Part shown: in pieces, positions 1-12,090 of the stretch | Layout of the letters: every line of letters begins with the position of its first letter | How positions within the stretch are numbered: position 1 is the stretch's first letter | NCBI GenBank assembly: GCA_017163975.1 | Contig: JAFFSR010000097.1 | Span: 620,001-684,000 of the forward strand | DNA length: 64,000 nt | Direction: 5' to 3' | From: Anastatus disparis | Lineage: Eukaryota > Arthropoda > Insecta > Hymenoptera > Eupelmidae | Notes under the pieces: generated by a model | Database searches by the model: none | The model's input: only the letters and a program-made list of their open reading frames with translations | What the model was told of the DNA's origin: nothing | Program-made: the position numbers and the translations under genes

Positions 1-1171
1 ATAATCATTATGGACATATTGGTCCTGAAAAGACATGAATTGTTAATGGAAAGCTTTACAGCTCTCAAATTAAAAAAGCATGTATATAAATTTTTAAAAT
101 CATGTATCACATGCCAAAAAATAAACCACTTAAAATACAACGCAGAAATGCAACCAATCGTAGTAAATAATAAAAACGAAATTGTTGAGAATACTTAATT
201 GAGTCTATCCTTCTTTATTTATATAAGCGTTTTGCGCATGCGCGTGAATATAATTTGGCGTTAAATACAATGCGAGAAAACTTTTAAGTGGAGACTTGTT
301 CAAGCGACCGGGTGAGAGGTTTAGCGATAGACTCTTGTGCTCTCCCAATATTGTCTATTTGTGTTTAAATATATTATCATTCTTTTAACAATTAAAGTGT
401 TTTGTATAATTTATACACCTCACCCGTCCTATTTAAAACAGAAATACTATCGATTGATTTTTATGGCCCATTTCCAATTTCTATAAGAGGTGTTAAGTAT
501 ATACTAACAACCATAGACATATTCTCTGAATAGGTTGTAATGTACCCTATTAAAAAGGCGAATACATTAACAACAATTAGAAAATATTTGATGATTACTT
601 ACTGAATCATGGAAAACCTCAGTCAATAATGACAGACCACGGTACGCAATTCACGTCTAAAAAATGGATAAATAAATTAAAAGATGAAAACGTAAAAATA
701 ATTTATTCATCAATTAGACATCCACAAAGCTACATTGTAAAAATTATTCACCGAGAATTAGGTCAATTCTTTAGAACGTATCTGAATAATTCAAATAAAT
801 CATGGGCTCCATATATGCAGAAAATTAAAGGCATAATGAATGAAACTACCTATGAAACAATAGGTTTCACGCCAATTGAATTACACATGGGCGAAAAATC
901 AACCAGAGTATGGGAAAAGTATTTCAAATTAGAAAGTACAGACATACCACACGAAAGGAAAATTTTTTATGCAAAAGAGGAAATGCATAAGAAAATAAAA
1001 AATCGAGCAAAAGTAAAAAACGCTGAGAGTACTCACTATCAATTCATTTTAAATGATCAAGTACTACTAAAATCATTAAACGTATCTAGTGCAAATGACG
1101 ATAAAATTGCCAAATTTTTTAAAATATATGAAGGTCCATATATTATCAAAAAAATCATTGCACCAGTGTAA
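1..1171 (+). pseudogene. Ty3/gypsy-type integrase, C-terminal part of pol, broken
   Basis: The window opens inside a retrotransposon integrase. Conceptual translation gives the N-terminal zinc-binding module (HYGHIGPEKT near 8-35, then SCITCQK near 103-123), the catalytic core (first Asp in LSIDFYGPF near 447-475; second Asp in MTDHGTQFTS at 629-658), and a C-terminal GPY/F-type module (KFFKIYEGPYIIKKI near 1108-1155). The position normally holding the third catalytic residue, before RELGQFFRTY, reads VKIIHRELG, so Glu appears replaced by Lys. There are frameshifts near 30 and 590, an in-frame TAG near 530, and a 247-bp insertion at 196-442. It would have joined retroelement cDNA to the chromosome; this copy cannot. 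The gypsy assignment rests on the RELGQFFRTY and GPY/F context. Confidence 0.8.
196..442 (+). mobile_element. 247-bp solo-LTR-like insertion in the integrase
   Basis: The integrase reading frame stops at 195 and resumes near 447. The block between is flanked by AATACT at 190-195 and 443-448, a plausible target-site duplication. Inside are a TATA-like TATATAAG near 221 and AT-rich sequence near its 3' part, consistent with a small LTR. The terminal dinucleotides are not classic TG...CA, so exact ends and class are uncertain. Confidence 0.5.
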
Positions 1172-1173
1172 CG

Positions 1174-1247
1174 TTTGGCTTTTCTGGCGAGCTGCAGTTG
1201 CATCAGACTTTTGTGAGGATGATCTACGGCGGTGGATAAAAGCCAAA
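1174..1247. repeat. 10-bp-arm hairpin just after the integrase stop
   Basis: TTTGGCTTTT at 1174-1183 is the reverse complement of AAAAGCCAAA at 1238-1247, with a 54-base GC-richer loop containing GAGGATGATCTACGGCGG. It directly follows the integrase stop codon, so it is probably part of the retroelement 3' untranslated region. Confidence 0.45.
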
Positions 1248-1779
1248 GTTCAAACTTATTAAACTAGTTAAATTAATTAAAGTGAAGAAATTTAATAATA
1301 AAAAAAAGAAAGAAAAATAATAAATTGTAACTTAAGCATTTAACTTAGAAAAAAAGAGAGAAATAATAATTAACATTGAAATTTAAAAGCTAAAACAAAA
1401 ATAAATAAACTTAATATTAGAGGTATAAACGACGGGTCGGAATTACAGGTAAGGTTTTTATGGAACTAGGTAAATAAGTATATTAGACGACATGGTTTAA
1501 GTAACTTTTGTCTATTTATTAATAATAATTCAAGGAGCGTTTATAACGACGATATAAAAAATATAATAAAAATGCAAACATAAAAAGTCTATTATTTAAC
1601 TTAATTAAATTGAACAAAAATAATTTCTTTTGACCGTCGGTAATGAAAAATAAATCATGTTATGGTTCCTTGCTTTCACCGGCAGATGGCGTGGTGTTTT
1701 AATGACCGTCTGTAAAAAAATTAAGAACAAAAGAAAACTACATTAATATCTACAACGCAAATATTATTAACAATTATCT

Positions 1780-2193
1780 ACGGCGGGTAAACGCGGAATC
1801 TGTTTTATCGACGGCGGTTACGGCGCCGGTAGGTGGAGGAGTATCTATGCAGTGGAATCCCCCGACTACATAGATAGGATAAGGATAGAGGTTTTTACTA
1901 TGTAAAGCATAACTTCTTTACATAGTAAAGAGAGAGAGGAGTCTGTGTAGTGGAATCCCCCTACTACTCAGATTGAAGGGAAAGGATACAGGTACGGAGT
2001 ACTCTTACTGTGCAGAGCATAACTTCTCTACACAGCGAGAGCGGAGAGAGGACTGGTGAGAGAGTCTCTATGCTGGCTCGGCGGCTCGCTTATATATGCT
2101 ACGGAGCTCGCTATTGCGGGAGTAGCGCCTCGTAGCGGCTGAGCGCAGGTATTAAGTCTAGCGCGATTTTTGAATCGTCGCACCAGATACATA
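1780..2193 (-). mobile_element. LTR-like block read on the minus strand
   Basis: On the minus strand the motif ATCTGGTGCGACGA (about 2178-2191) is followed by GC-rich sequence, a TATA box (ATATATAAGCGAG, about 2087-2099) and then the tandem hairpin region. The same ATCTGGTGCGACGA motif lies upstream of a TATA box in the solo LTR candidate at 12910-13495, which supports an LTR or LTR-promoter reading. Ends are not resolved; no target duplication found. Confidence 0.4.
1835..2040. repeat. Two diverged ~100-bp repeat units, each with a hairpin
   Basis: Unit 1 starts near 1835 and unit 2 near 1936; both begin GGAGGAGT or GAGGAGTC and carry a GTGGAATCCCCC core. Unit 1 has a perfect 12-bp-stem hairpin at 1896-1927 and unit 2 the matching hairpin at 2008-2035. 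The 8-base loop CATAACTT is identical. Two stem pairs change from A-T to G-C on both sides, one pair is broken. Confidence 0.75.
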
Positions 2194-2623
2194 TCTATTA
2201 AGTGACGAAAAAGGCGTGGAACGTCAAATATTATTTTAAAATAAAATAAAATATTAAAAAGCGTTGAAATGCAAAAAAGATAAAGAAGAACATGTATATA
2301 CGGACTAGAAGACAAAATAGTATACTATATCATGTGTACTTGCAATCGTAGTACACAAAGATCAAAGGCAACGACCAAATATGTACCACGACAAGTATAA
2401 GTAAAATACATGCACACTAACACATAAAAACAGTCACAAAATATTTTAAAAAGTAAAAAGCAAAATTAGAGAGGACACCTCATTCTTCGTCAAGATAGTG
2501 CATCAGCTACATCGCTCAAGGAAAAATATTTAAAACATGGTGACGCGATTACGTGAAAACAGCGCGCAAACGATGCGTTATTTCAATTAGCAGCATGTAT
2601 CCACTTCAGTTAGTGAGGAGAAA

Positions 2624-2821
2624 ATGAAAAATAAAATAACCGCCTGTGATTGGGACGAAGATCCAACAATGAGGAGCGGAAACGTAGGCACTGTGATCCA
2701 TCCCAGCACCTCCAGATTTATCCAACCGAACCCCATAAATTTCAGTGATCCCGGATATTATTATCACACAAATTATAAAAAAATAAATAAAACGACAAAT
2801 ACACCAAAAAAAGAGAACTGA
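2624..2821 (+). CDS. 65-codon open frame, unrecognised
   Basis: A short frame starting MKNKITACDWDEDPTMRSGN, rich in polar residues, with no domain I recognise. It sits downstream of the gypsy integrase and LTR-like block and ends in an A-rich tail. It may be a remnant of retroelement coding sequence or chance; nothing shows it is expressed. Confidence 0.2.
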   Translation: MKNKITACDWDEDPTMRSGNVGTVIHPSTSRFIQPNPINFSDPGYYYHTNYKKINKTTNTPKKEN

Positions 2822-3930
2822 GAAAAAGATATGAAGAAAAAAAATAATAAAAGAAAAATTACAAACAAAAAAGACGAAAAAGAAATGTACATAAAAGAAT
2901 TTGAATCAAAAAGAGGCATGGGAAAGATCAGAATGTTTTACTCTGGATGGAAATTGAAATAAGTCATATGTTAATTTCAACTATTTACAGAGAAAAAATT
3001 TTTTTTTTGTGACAAAGTGACAAAGTTAGTGGTTTAAAAGAAAAAATAAGAATAAAATAGAAATTATTTTAAGTTGAAAGAAATCAAACGAAAAAAAATT
3101 TTTTTTATATACACTGGCAAAATAATATAAGAAAAATTAAACGAACACTGAATAAACAAAAAAGTAAATATCAAAAAACAAAAAGGATATTTAGTGTGAA
3201 TTTTAAGTACAATCAAAATTAAAATAGTGAAAAAACATTACAAAGTGTCGAAGAATACAAAGAAAATTATATTTATTTGAATTATTACGCACGAAAATAC
3301 TCTATATTTAAGCTAAATAAATAAAAAATAAAAAGAAAATGATTTTTAAATTTTAAGTAATTAAAAGGTGAAAAGAAAAAGATTTTTTTTAGTTAAAGAA
3401 ATCAAAATAAAAATTAAGACTTTTTCGAAGTAAAATTAAGTTTAAAAAAATAATGTCGTATGTTCAGCAAAAAAGAATAATATTTCAGTTTAAATCGAAA
3501 AAAAATATACATGTGTTTAAAATAGAAGTTATAACAAAAATCAAAAGAAATAGTCCCGTAGCTTAATCTAATTTTTTTTAAAGAATGGAACTTTTTTATT
3601 GATAAAAAACAAAAGAAAAAATGAATTAAATATGAAAAATATTAAATAAAACAAACTTAACAGTAAAAAAAAAAAAGAAAAATTTGATAGTGCAAAAAGA
3701 TAAAAGAAACATTTTCTTTTTAGTATACAAAAATCAAGTTTAGTTGCAAAAAAAAAGAACTGACATTTTTAAGTTTTTAATTACGGAATAAAGATTTTTA
3801 GTTTAAACTAAAGAGAAAAGCATTTGTTATATCCAATAAAAAACGCGCTAAAGAAATGTAAGTTTCGTTGTAATTAAAAATTAGAATATATTTCATTGTT
3901 AATAAAATGAAAAAATCGTATTTTATTTTG
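2822..3930. other. A-rich spacer without recognisable genes
   Basis: Very A-rich on the plus strand, with many short A and T runs. No frame of note, no repeat unit I could define. Confidence 0.6.
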
Positions 3931-3954
3931 GGGGGGTAATCCTCGACACCCAGG

Positions 3955-6900
3955 CAGACAGACGGAGACAGAGAAACGGAGACGGGGAGACGGAGACGGG
4001 GAGACGGAGACGGAGTGACGGTGACGGAGACATGGAGACGGAGAGACAGAGACGGAGAGGCCGAGACAGGGATAAAGACGGAGAGGCAGAGACGAAGAGA
4101 CGATAATGGAAACAGAGACAAAGTGACGGGTATTGTGTATGTGTGTATGTGTATGGATATGTGTATATGTGTGTATGTGTATGGATATGAGTATATGTGT
4201 GTATGTGTATGGATATGTGCATATGTGTGTATGTGTATGGATATGTGTATATGTGTGTATGTGTATGGGTATGTGTATATGTATGTATGTGTATGGATAT
4301 GTGTATATGTGTGTATGTGTATGGATATGTGTATATGTGTGTATGTGTATGTATGTATGTGACGATAATGCAAAAGATATTTACGAAAAAAAGTCTTTTA
4401 TTATTATTTTATCATATATATTAAAGTAAAAAAAATTTTTTAACTTTAATATATATGATAAAATAATAATATATATATATAAGTTGTAATGTAATTACGA
4501 AGAGACGGGGTAGAAGAAACGGAGACGGAGAAACAGAGATAGAGAAACGGAGACAGAGAAACGGAGACGGGGAAACGGAGATGAAGAGTCGGAGACAGAC
4601 AGATGGGAACGGAGAAAAGGAGGCGGAGAGACGGAGATAGAGAGATGGAGAGATGGAGACGGAGAGACGGAGACGGAGAGAGGGAGATGGAGAGACGAAG
4701 ATGGAGAGACGGAAACGGAGAGACGGGGACGGAAAGACGGAAACAGAGAAACGGAGACGGAGGAACGGAGACGGAGAAACGAAGACGGAAAGACGAAGAC
4801 GGAGTGACGGTGACCGAGAGAGGGAGATGAAGAGACGAAGACAGGGAGATGTAGACGGACAGAGTTGTAAATGAGGAAATGGTTTTTCATTTGAAATGGT
4901 CAAGTAATTAAAAATGCTTGCACCATTTACACAGCAAGTAAATGGTAAATAGTCAAACCAGTTTCCAGTTACAGAGCAATTAACTGAAACTGGTCGGACC
5001 ATTTACCAGTTACTGGGTGAGTGAATGGTGAATAGTCGGACTATTTACCAGTTACTAGGTGAGTAAATGGTTAATAGTCGAACCATTCACCAGTTACTGG
5101 GTGAGTTAATAGTAAATGGTTTGACCATTTCCAGTTACTCACCCGGTAATTGGTAAATGGTCGGACTATTTACTATTTACACACCCAGTAACTGGTAACT
5201 GCTAACTGATTGATTCGACCATTTACTAGTTTTCCACCCGGTAACTGCCAACTAATTGATTCGGCTATTTACCCACCCAGTATCAGCGAACTAGTCTAAC
5301 CATTTCCAGTTCCTCACCCAGTAACTGGTAAATGGTCCGACTATTTACCGTTTACTCACCTAGTAACTGGTAAATGGCCTGACCATTTACAATTCACTCA
5401 CCGAGTAACTAGTAAATGGTCCGACCATTTCCAGTTACTTGCTCTATAACTGGGAACTGGTTAGACTATTACCGTCTACTTGCTCTGTAAATGGTAAATG
5501 GTTCGACCATTTATCATTTACTCACCCAGTAACTGGTAAATGTTCTGACAATTTCCAGTTCCGCACCTAGTATCTATCAACTAGTCCGATCATTTATCAT
5601 TTATTAACCTAGTAACTGGTTAATAGTCCGACCATTTACCAGTTGCTTACTTGGTAAATGGAAACATTTACAACCCTGGAGAGGGAGAGACAAGGATAGA
5701 GAGGCAGAGATGGAGAGGCAGAGATGGAGAGACGATGATGGAGATGACGACGAACTGACGGACACTGTGTATGTGTGTATGTGTATGCGTATGGATATGT
5801 ATATATGTGTGTATGTGTATGAATATGTGTATATGTTTATGGAGATCTGTATATGTGTGTATTTTTATGTATGTGAATGTATGTATGTGTATGCTAAACT
5901 TGCAGGTGTATATGTGTATGTATGTACGTGACAATAATGTAAAAAATATTTACATATGAAAAAAAGTCTTAATTATGCACTTTAACATAATGGAATGATA
6001 ATATAAATGTAAGTAGTAATGTAATTATGGAGAGACAGAGACGGAGATACGGAGACGGAGAAACGGAGACGAAAAGACGGAGACGGAGTGACGGTGACGG
6101 AGAGCGGTAGATGAAGAGACGGAGACGGAGCAACGGATATTGTGTATGTGTGTATGTGTATAAGAGTAAGTGTATGTGAATGGATATGTATATATGTGGG
6201 TGTGTGTGTGTATGGATATGTGTATATGTTTATGGAGATCTGTATATGTGTGTATGTGTATGTATGTGTATGTATGTATGTGTATGCTAAACTTGCAGGT
6301 GTATATGTGTATGTATGTACGTGACAATAATGTAAAAAATATTCACATATGAAAAAAAGTCTTAATTATGCACTTTAACATAATGGAATGATAATATATA
6401 TGTAAGTAGTAATGTAATTATGGAGAGACAGAGACGGAGATACGGAGACAGAGAAACGGAGATAAAAAGACGGAGACGGAGTGACGGTGACGGAGAGCGG
6501 TAGATGAAGAGACGGAGACGGAGCAACGGATATTGTGTATGTGTGTATGTGTATAAGAGTAAGTGTATGTGAATGGATATGTGTATATTTGTGTATGTGT
6601 ATGGATATGTTTATATGTATGTATGTGTATTTATGTATGTGACAATAATGCAAAAGATATTTACGAAAAAAAAGTTTTCATTCTTAACTTCAATATATAT
6701 ATAATAAAATAATGATAACATATATAAGTTGTAATGTAATTACAGAGAGACGGAGACGGAGAGTCGGAGACAGACAGATGGAGACGGAGAAAAGGAGTCG
6801 GAGAGACGGAGAGACGGTGATGGAGAGATGGAAACGGAGACGGACAGACGGAGATGGAGAGTTGGAAACGGAGAGATGGGGACGGAGAGACGGAAACGGA

Positions 6901-8035
6901 GAGACGGGGATGAAAAGACGTAAACAGAGAAACGGAGACGGAGAGATGGGGACGGAGAGACGGATATGGAGAGACGGATATTGTGTATGTGTGTATGTGT
7001 AAAGAGAGTAAGTGTATATGAATGGATATGTATATATGTGTGTATGTGTATGGATATGTGTATATGTTTATGGAGATCTGTATATGTGTGTATTTGTATG
7101 TATGTAAATATATGTATGTATGTGTATGCTAAACTTGCAGGTGTATATGTGTATGTATGTACGTGACAATAATGTAAAAAATATTTACATATGAAAAAAA
7201 GTCTTAATTATGCACTTTAACATAATGGAATGATAATATATATGTAAGTAGTAATGTAATTATGGAGAGACAGAGACGGAGATACGGAGACGGAGAAACG
7301 GAGACGAAAAGACGGAGACGGAGTGACGGTGACGGAGAGCGGTAGATGAAGAGACGGAGACGGAGCAACGGATATTGTGTATGTGTGTATGTGTATAAGA
7401 GTAAGTGTATGTGAATGGATATGTATATATGTGTGTGTGTGTATGGATATGTGTATATGTTTATGGAGATCTGTATATGTGTGTATGTGTATGTATGTGT
7501 ATGTATGTATGTATGTGTATGCTAAACTTGCAGGTGTATATGTGTATGTATGTACGTGACAATAATGCAAAAGATATTTACGAAAAAAAAGTTGTCATTC
7601 TTAACTTCAATATATATATAATAAAATAATGATAACATATATAAGTTGTAATGTAATTACAGAGAGACGGAGACGGAGAGTCGGAGACAGACAGATGGAG
7701 ACGGAGAAAAGGAGTCGGAGAGACGGAGAGATGGAGACGGAGAGATGGTGATGGAGAGATGGAAACGGAGACGGACAGACGGAGATGGAGAGTTAGAAAC
7801 GGAGAGATGGGGACGGAGAGACGGAAACGGAGAGACGGGGACGAAAAGACGTAAACAGAGAAACGGAGACGGAGAGATGGGGACGGAGAGACGGATATGG
7901 AGAGACGGATATTGTGTATGTGTGTATGTGTATGAGAGTAAGTGTATGTGAATGGATATGTGTATATGTATGTATGTGTGTAAGTGTTTGTATGTGTATG
8001 TGTATGGTAAAGATGCACGTGGGTTTGTGTATGTA
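3955..8035. repeat. Composite satellite: GGAGAC-type and GTATGT-type arrays
   Basis: Alternating blocks of imperfect hexamer repeats: purine-rich GGAGAC/GGAGAG (3955-4105, 4495-4865, 5680-5750, 6012-6130, 6420-6535, 6741-6975, 7255-7370, 7657-7905) and GT-rich GTATGT/ATGGATAT (4130-4360, 5765-5930, 6136-6325, 6530-6640, 6985-7165, 7375-7555, 7910-8035). The purine block is followed by the GT block again and again, with conserved joints such as ACTTGCAGGTGTATATGTG and a TAATGGAATGATAATATA spacer (5988, 6381, 7223). Long stretches are copied almost exactly (6741 versus 7657, 916 bp apart). Long frames here encode only HTYTHI-like or RRRDGD-like strings and are not genes. Confidence 0.9.
4870..5665. 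repeat. Array of ~41-42-bp palindromic units
   Basis: About sixteen units in which GGTAAATGGT and ACCATTTACC flank a CGGACC/CCGACC centre, each joined by ACTCACCCAGT or ACTGGGTGAGT. Centres are at 4992, 5376, 5418, 5459 and 5500, giving 41-42-bp steps in the regular part. Each unit is itself an inverted repeat, so the array can fold as many hairpins in series. It lies between two purine-rich satellite blocks. Confidence 0.85.
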
Positions 8036-8239
8036 TGTACACTGCCTTCAGGTTGCTTTTGCCCACCCTAGAGTAAAATTAATTAAAATAAAAATTTTTG
8101 TATCTCTGGAACTAATGATCGCATCTTCAAAATCCAAACGGCGTTTGAAAGATTGATCAAAAATCTTTGAAATAAAGTAAGTCCGGTATGAAAAAAGTCA
8201 TTTTCTAATTGCTTATAGCAATGCAAAAAAAATTTTTTT

Positions 8240-8720
8240 TACTAATTTTTTTACCCACATAAAAATGAATGCCATTTTTATGGAAATTATGATATCGTAA
8301 AAAAACCAAATAGGTTTTAAAACTCTAATAGTCCTCTTTAAAATGAGCTAAGTAAAATGTCTCTATGACTTTTTAAACCACAGTTATGGTGATTTTACGA
8401 AAAAAAACCTATTTTTTCAACCATGATTATCTCATAAACTGAGAAAGATAGAAAATTTTGTATTAAAGAAAAAATGTTTCATTTTTAGCGTTGAATACAT
8501 TTATTTAGTGACCAATAAGTTTCGAAAAAAAATGGTTGATAAAATAGGTCTTTTTTTCTCGAAAAATCGCCATGACTGTGGTTTAAAAGGTCATAGAGAC
8601 ATTTTACTTAGCTCATTTTAAAGAGGACTATTAGAGTTTTAAAACCCATTTGGTTTTTTTTTGATATCATATTTTCCATAAAAATGGCATTCATTTTTAT
8701 GTGGGCAAAAAAAATTAGTA
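8240..8720. mobile_element. Foldback MITE with ~180-bp arms
   Basis: About 8240-8420 is an imperfect reverse complement of about 8530-8720; shared stretches include ACATAAAAATGAATGCCATT and CTCTAATAGTCCTCTTTAAA on opposite strands. The loop of about 110 bp has no coding potential. Target duplication not identified. Confidence 0.85.
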
Positions 8721-9540
8721 AAAGTCATAATTCTTTACATTAATATAATAGTGGTAATAGTAGTATTTAAATTGATTATTTTATTGAGTACATATTTTTT
8801 TAGTAACAAAGACAAAATTCCTCTATTAGAATGGGTCTTATCTAAATATATTTTTGAATGGCATGATAATACGATTTGATTTCAAGATATATATAAGTAC
8901 CGATGGTATAAGTTTATTATTCCACATACTGGTAAGGGTAGTTAATTCAAAGTTTAACTGGAGTTTTTAATTTCTATTACTTATTCATTGATGCATGTAT
9001 TTTAATTCTAATTTATTAAAATTTTAAAAATTATAGTATAAGGAATAGTTTTTAGAATTATTAGTCGGTTCGTTCGCCTACATATATACCTCGGTATTTA
9101 AAAATATAGAAATATATAGAAATATATTTATAATGAAAAAATTTATAGATTTAATGATTCAAGTGAAAGATAAATAATTTATTAATGCTATAGACATCAA
9201 TGAGATTTTATACTTGTTATTGATGCATAATATTCTACATTTATATGACAATTGTATTTTTTAAGTAACGTTCAATTATATGGTACTAACATTGAGCTAT
9301 CAACTTTCATTTGTTGTTCATCAATTTTTTTATTATAATAATAGTTTTTCGATTTACTATTTTTCTTTTGTATTTTGGGAAACCATTATCTTCAAAAATA
9401 TTTAAATTACAAAACGTTTTCGAAAAAATTTTCAAAAATTTACTATCTCTATAATCATAACAAAGTGTCTCTGGACCATGTGGTCTATGTAATATATATT
9501 TTAACATAAATAAAACTTTCTTGACGTTAATCAAATTAAA
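8721..9540. other. AT-rich spacer, nothing recognised
   Basis: No convincing frame, repeat or RNA gene. A minus-strand frame at 9307-9585 is AT-driven and not supported. Confidence 0.5.
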
Positions 9541-9544
9541 TATT

Positions 9545-9584
9545 GGGGGTTGGCAAGCGGAGTGAGCAGGGGGGTACCCCCTCA
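9545..9584 (+). mobile_element. Helitron-like 3' terminus (degenerate)
   Basis: GGCAAGCGGAGTGAGCAGG followed by a GGGGGGTACCCCC hairpin and CTCATT. The same arrangement occurs at 12701-12747, where it ends in CTAG then T, the Helitron 3' signature. Here the terminal tetranucleotide is CTCA. It is followed by a (TA)n tract. Confidence 0.45.
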
Positions 9585-9589
9585 TTATT

Positions 9590-9592
<3 letters not shown>

Positions 9593-9628
<36 letters not shown>
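9593..9628. repeat. (TA)n microsatellite
   Basis: Uninterrupted TA repeats immediately after the Helitron-like terminus. Confidence 0.95.
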
Positions 9629-9634
<6 letters not shown>

Positions 9635-9669
9635 CTACCTATATTATATAGTAAATTCGGCGGAGTTTC

Positions 9670-10440
9670 CGCTGTATTACCCTTCAGCCCCCTCCATGCT
9701 CCTCCAAATTACTCCTCCCCCCTCCCTCACCATCCATATTTCCCTACGTATCCCCTCCTAAAACTAGCTGAAATTCATGTTTTTTTAACGTTATTTTTCA
9801 AGTCATCAGTGACTCTAGGTGACTCCGTTCCGCTCAATGGGACTCCGTACTGCTTCATGGGACTCCATTCCCCTCCGTATATGCTCCATGAGAATTTTTA
9901 ATGCTCATTTACATTTTGATCCTTATACCCCTCCGTATAACCCTCCATATAACACTTCGTAAAATAACATTAGAATTCCGTTATATTTTGGTAAATTTTG
10001 CTCTGCATTCCCCTCCCTCTCTCACTCCATTACTATAATCTACGATATTTCTATCCAGCCAGCGACCGCTCCATGTACCCTTCTATGTACCCAGTGTTAG
10101 GCAGAGAATCCTGTTTTTGACGTCCAACAGCCAACTTCAGAACGTTCAAGTATATGATGCCCTGTGTATACGAACGTTCTGAAGTTGGCTATTAGACGTC
10201 AAAGCAGGATTCTCTGCCCAACACTGTATATACCCCTCCGTTTACCCCTCCGTCTATGACTCTGTCTATCTCTCCATATTCTCCTCTGTAAAATTCTTTA
10301 CAAAAACATTAAAATTTCGTAAAATGTTAGCTTCTTGTACCCTTCTATATATCCCTTCGTATGCACCTCCATATACCCCTCCTTATAACACTCCGTATAA
10401 CTCTAGATAAAACATTGTAATTGTATACCATATCCCTTCA
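9670..10440. repeat. Degenerate CCCCTCC/GTATA pyrimidine-rich repeat
   Basis: Repeated variants of TACCCCTCCGTATA, CCTCCATATA and GACTCCGT on the plus strand, interrupted by the MITE at 10092-10226. No coding potential. Confidence 0.6.
10092..10226. mobile_element. 135-bp TIR MITE (CAGTGTTGGGCAG type)
   Basis: Near-perfect inverted repeat of about 55 bp per arm; the outer ends are CAGTGTTAGGCAGAG and CTCTGCCCAACACTG. TA lies directly outside the right end and three bases outside the left. CAGT ends with TA fit a Tc1/pogo-derived MITE. It interrupts the pyrimidine-rich repeat. Confidence 0.85.
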
Positions 10441-11270
10441 CATCTAGTAACTATTCAGCATAAAATTGTTAATAACTTTTTGCATACAAATTGATGTACC
10501 CATCAGCATATATTTCCGCTCAATACTACGCCTAAACCTTAGAATATTTCACAGTATTAATTTAAAAAAAAAATTATTTTGATTAACATAATAATTTTAT
10601 ATTTATTATTTAAGATTGAAGATAAAAGATTTTTTACGCATTCAGTCATATCAATGATTTTCTATTCTTAAAAAGTCAATAATTTTTATACTTGGTGAAA
10701 ATATTTTAAGCAAAGAATAGTTCAAATTTTTTAAAATAAAATATATACAATTTATGTATAATAAAATATAAAATTTGTGTATATAGTATCATGAAAAATA
10801 AAATAATATAAAGATAAACGTATATGAAAAAATGTACAATTTGTACATAACACAATCTAAAAAAGAAAATAGTTCTATATAAAAAAAATGTGATTCTTAA
10901 TACAGTATTACGAAAATAAAAATACATAAAAAGTATTAACATTTTCATTAAAATATTTGAGAATACAATAAATTTTATGTTTCCAAATTATTGTTAACAA
11001 AAGATATTTCAGTGCCTAAAATCATTTTTTCTATTTCCATCGTTTCATCCAGATTAATTTTTATTTGATTAAAGTTTTTAACAACTATAGTGCATATATT
11101 TCCTAAAAAATAAAATTATATGATTTAATTGGATATATGATCAATAAAGTTATTAATTATGTTATTTGACTTTAGTAGAACATGATTCCTAGATTGACAA
11201 TATTTTTGAAGAGGCTTGTACAATTATGGTACCGTTTTAATAGCGTAAATTTTTTGCATGGTTTTTAATA
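10441..11270. other. AT-rich spacer
   Basis: No recognisable gene. The minus-strand frame at 10706-10948 is a Phe/Tyr/Ile-rich by-product of AT composition. Confidence 0.5.
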
Positions 11271-11274
11271 GCAG

Positions 11275-11940
11275 AAAATATTCAAGGTGACAATATATGG
11301 GAAAAATATAAAGAATTTTTCACAGAAGATTTTAATGACGATAAAAAAAATAGAGCTTTGTTCCATATGAATGAAATTTTCATGATGGAAGAAATGTCTT
11401 TTAAAAATTTCGTATTACCAGAGCCGTGTAGGTAAAACATTTTTATATAAAATTTTAATTTTTTATTTTCTATCTATCAATAAGAAAATTTTATCTATGG
11501 CTTGGACTGGAATTGCGTCTATTCTATTACCTCAGGGTATGGTAAGTCATAGAATATTTAGATTACCTTTAGATATGAGTAATATTGAAATTGCCTTTTT
11601 AAAATTAGAGTCAGATAAAAAAAAATTACGCAAAGTTGATTGAATAATTTGGGATGAAGCTTCTATGATTCCAAAGAAAGCTTTGGAGATTGTTGATGAA
11701 ACATTAAAAGATGTATGTAATAATGATTGACCATTTAGAGGTAAATTGATAGTACTAGGTGGTGATTTCCATCAAATTTTACTAGTCGTGAAAAAAGGGA
11801 TTAAAGATACAACAATAGAAGAAACTATAAGACATTCATATTGTTGGTCATTATTTAATATTTTAAGTTTAGAAACAAACATACGATCTCAGAAAGAAAA
11901 ATTTTTAAATTATATGAAAAATTGCCGAAGAAAAAATTAG
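11275..11940 (+). pseudogene. Helitron PIF1-like helicase fragment, broken
   Basis: Two pieces of the helicase domain of a rolling-circle (Helitron) Rep/helicase protein. The first (about 11278-11434) reads like the segment before Walker A, with EEMSFKNFVLPEP. The second (about 11486-11940) has AWTGIASILLPQG, the Walker B-type IIWDEASM near 11644, then LGGDFHQIL near 11755 and HSYCWSLFNILSLETNIRS near 11832. TGIA..LLP is a feature of Helitron helicases within the PIF1 family. The Walker A lysine region between the pieces is missing, and the second piece carries TGA stops at 11641 and 11728. A Helitron-like 3' terminus 0.8 kb downstream suggests these are parts of one decayed element. Confidence 0.8.
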
Positions 11941-12090
11941 TACATTTGAAATGGTGGAGGATGGTTTGCAGGTTAAGCTTATGGTATAAGGAGGAAGGAA
12001 TATAGGCTCTCATGGTTGTGTAGGGCTACAGGCGAAGGAAACTATGGTTTTATTTGAAATATTTATATAAAAATATTGAAATAATTTTAA

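Noticed and set aside
2028..2315. 95-codon minus-strand frame
   Set aside because: Lies in the LTR-like promoter block; no domain and no start context.
4870..5665. CRISPR-like look of regular repeats with spacers
   Set aside because: Units are palindromic throughout, there are no unique spacers of constant length, no cas-like genes, and the context is eukaryotic.
3798..8066. Many long frames with HTYTHIHI, YVCMCMDM or RRRDGDGE strings
   Set aside because: They are translations of hexamer satellites on both strands and in several frames at once; no gene would show this.
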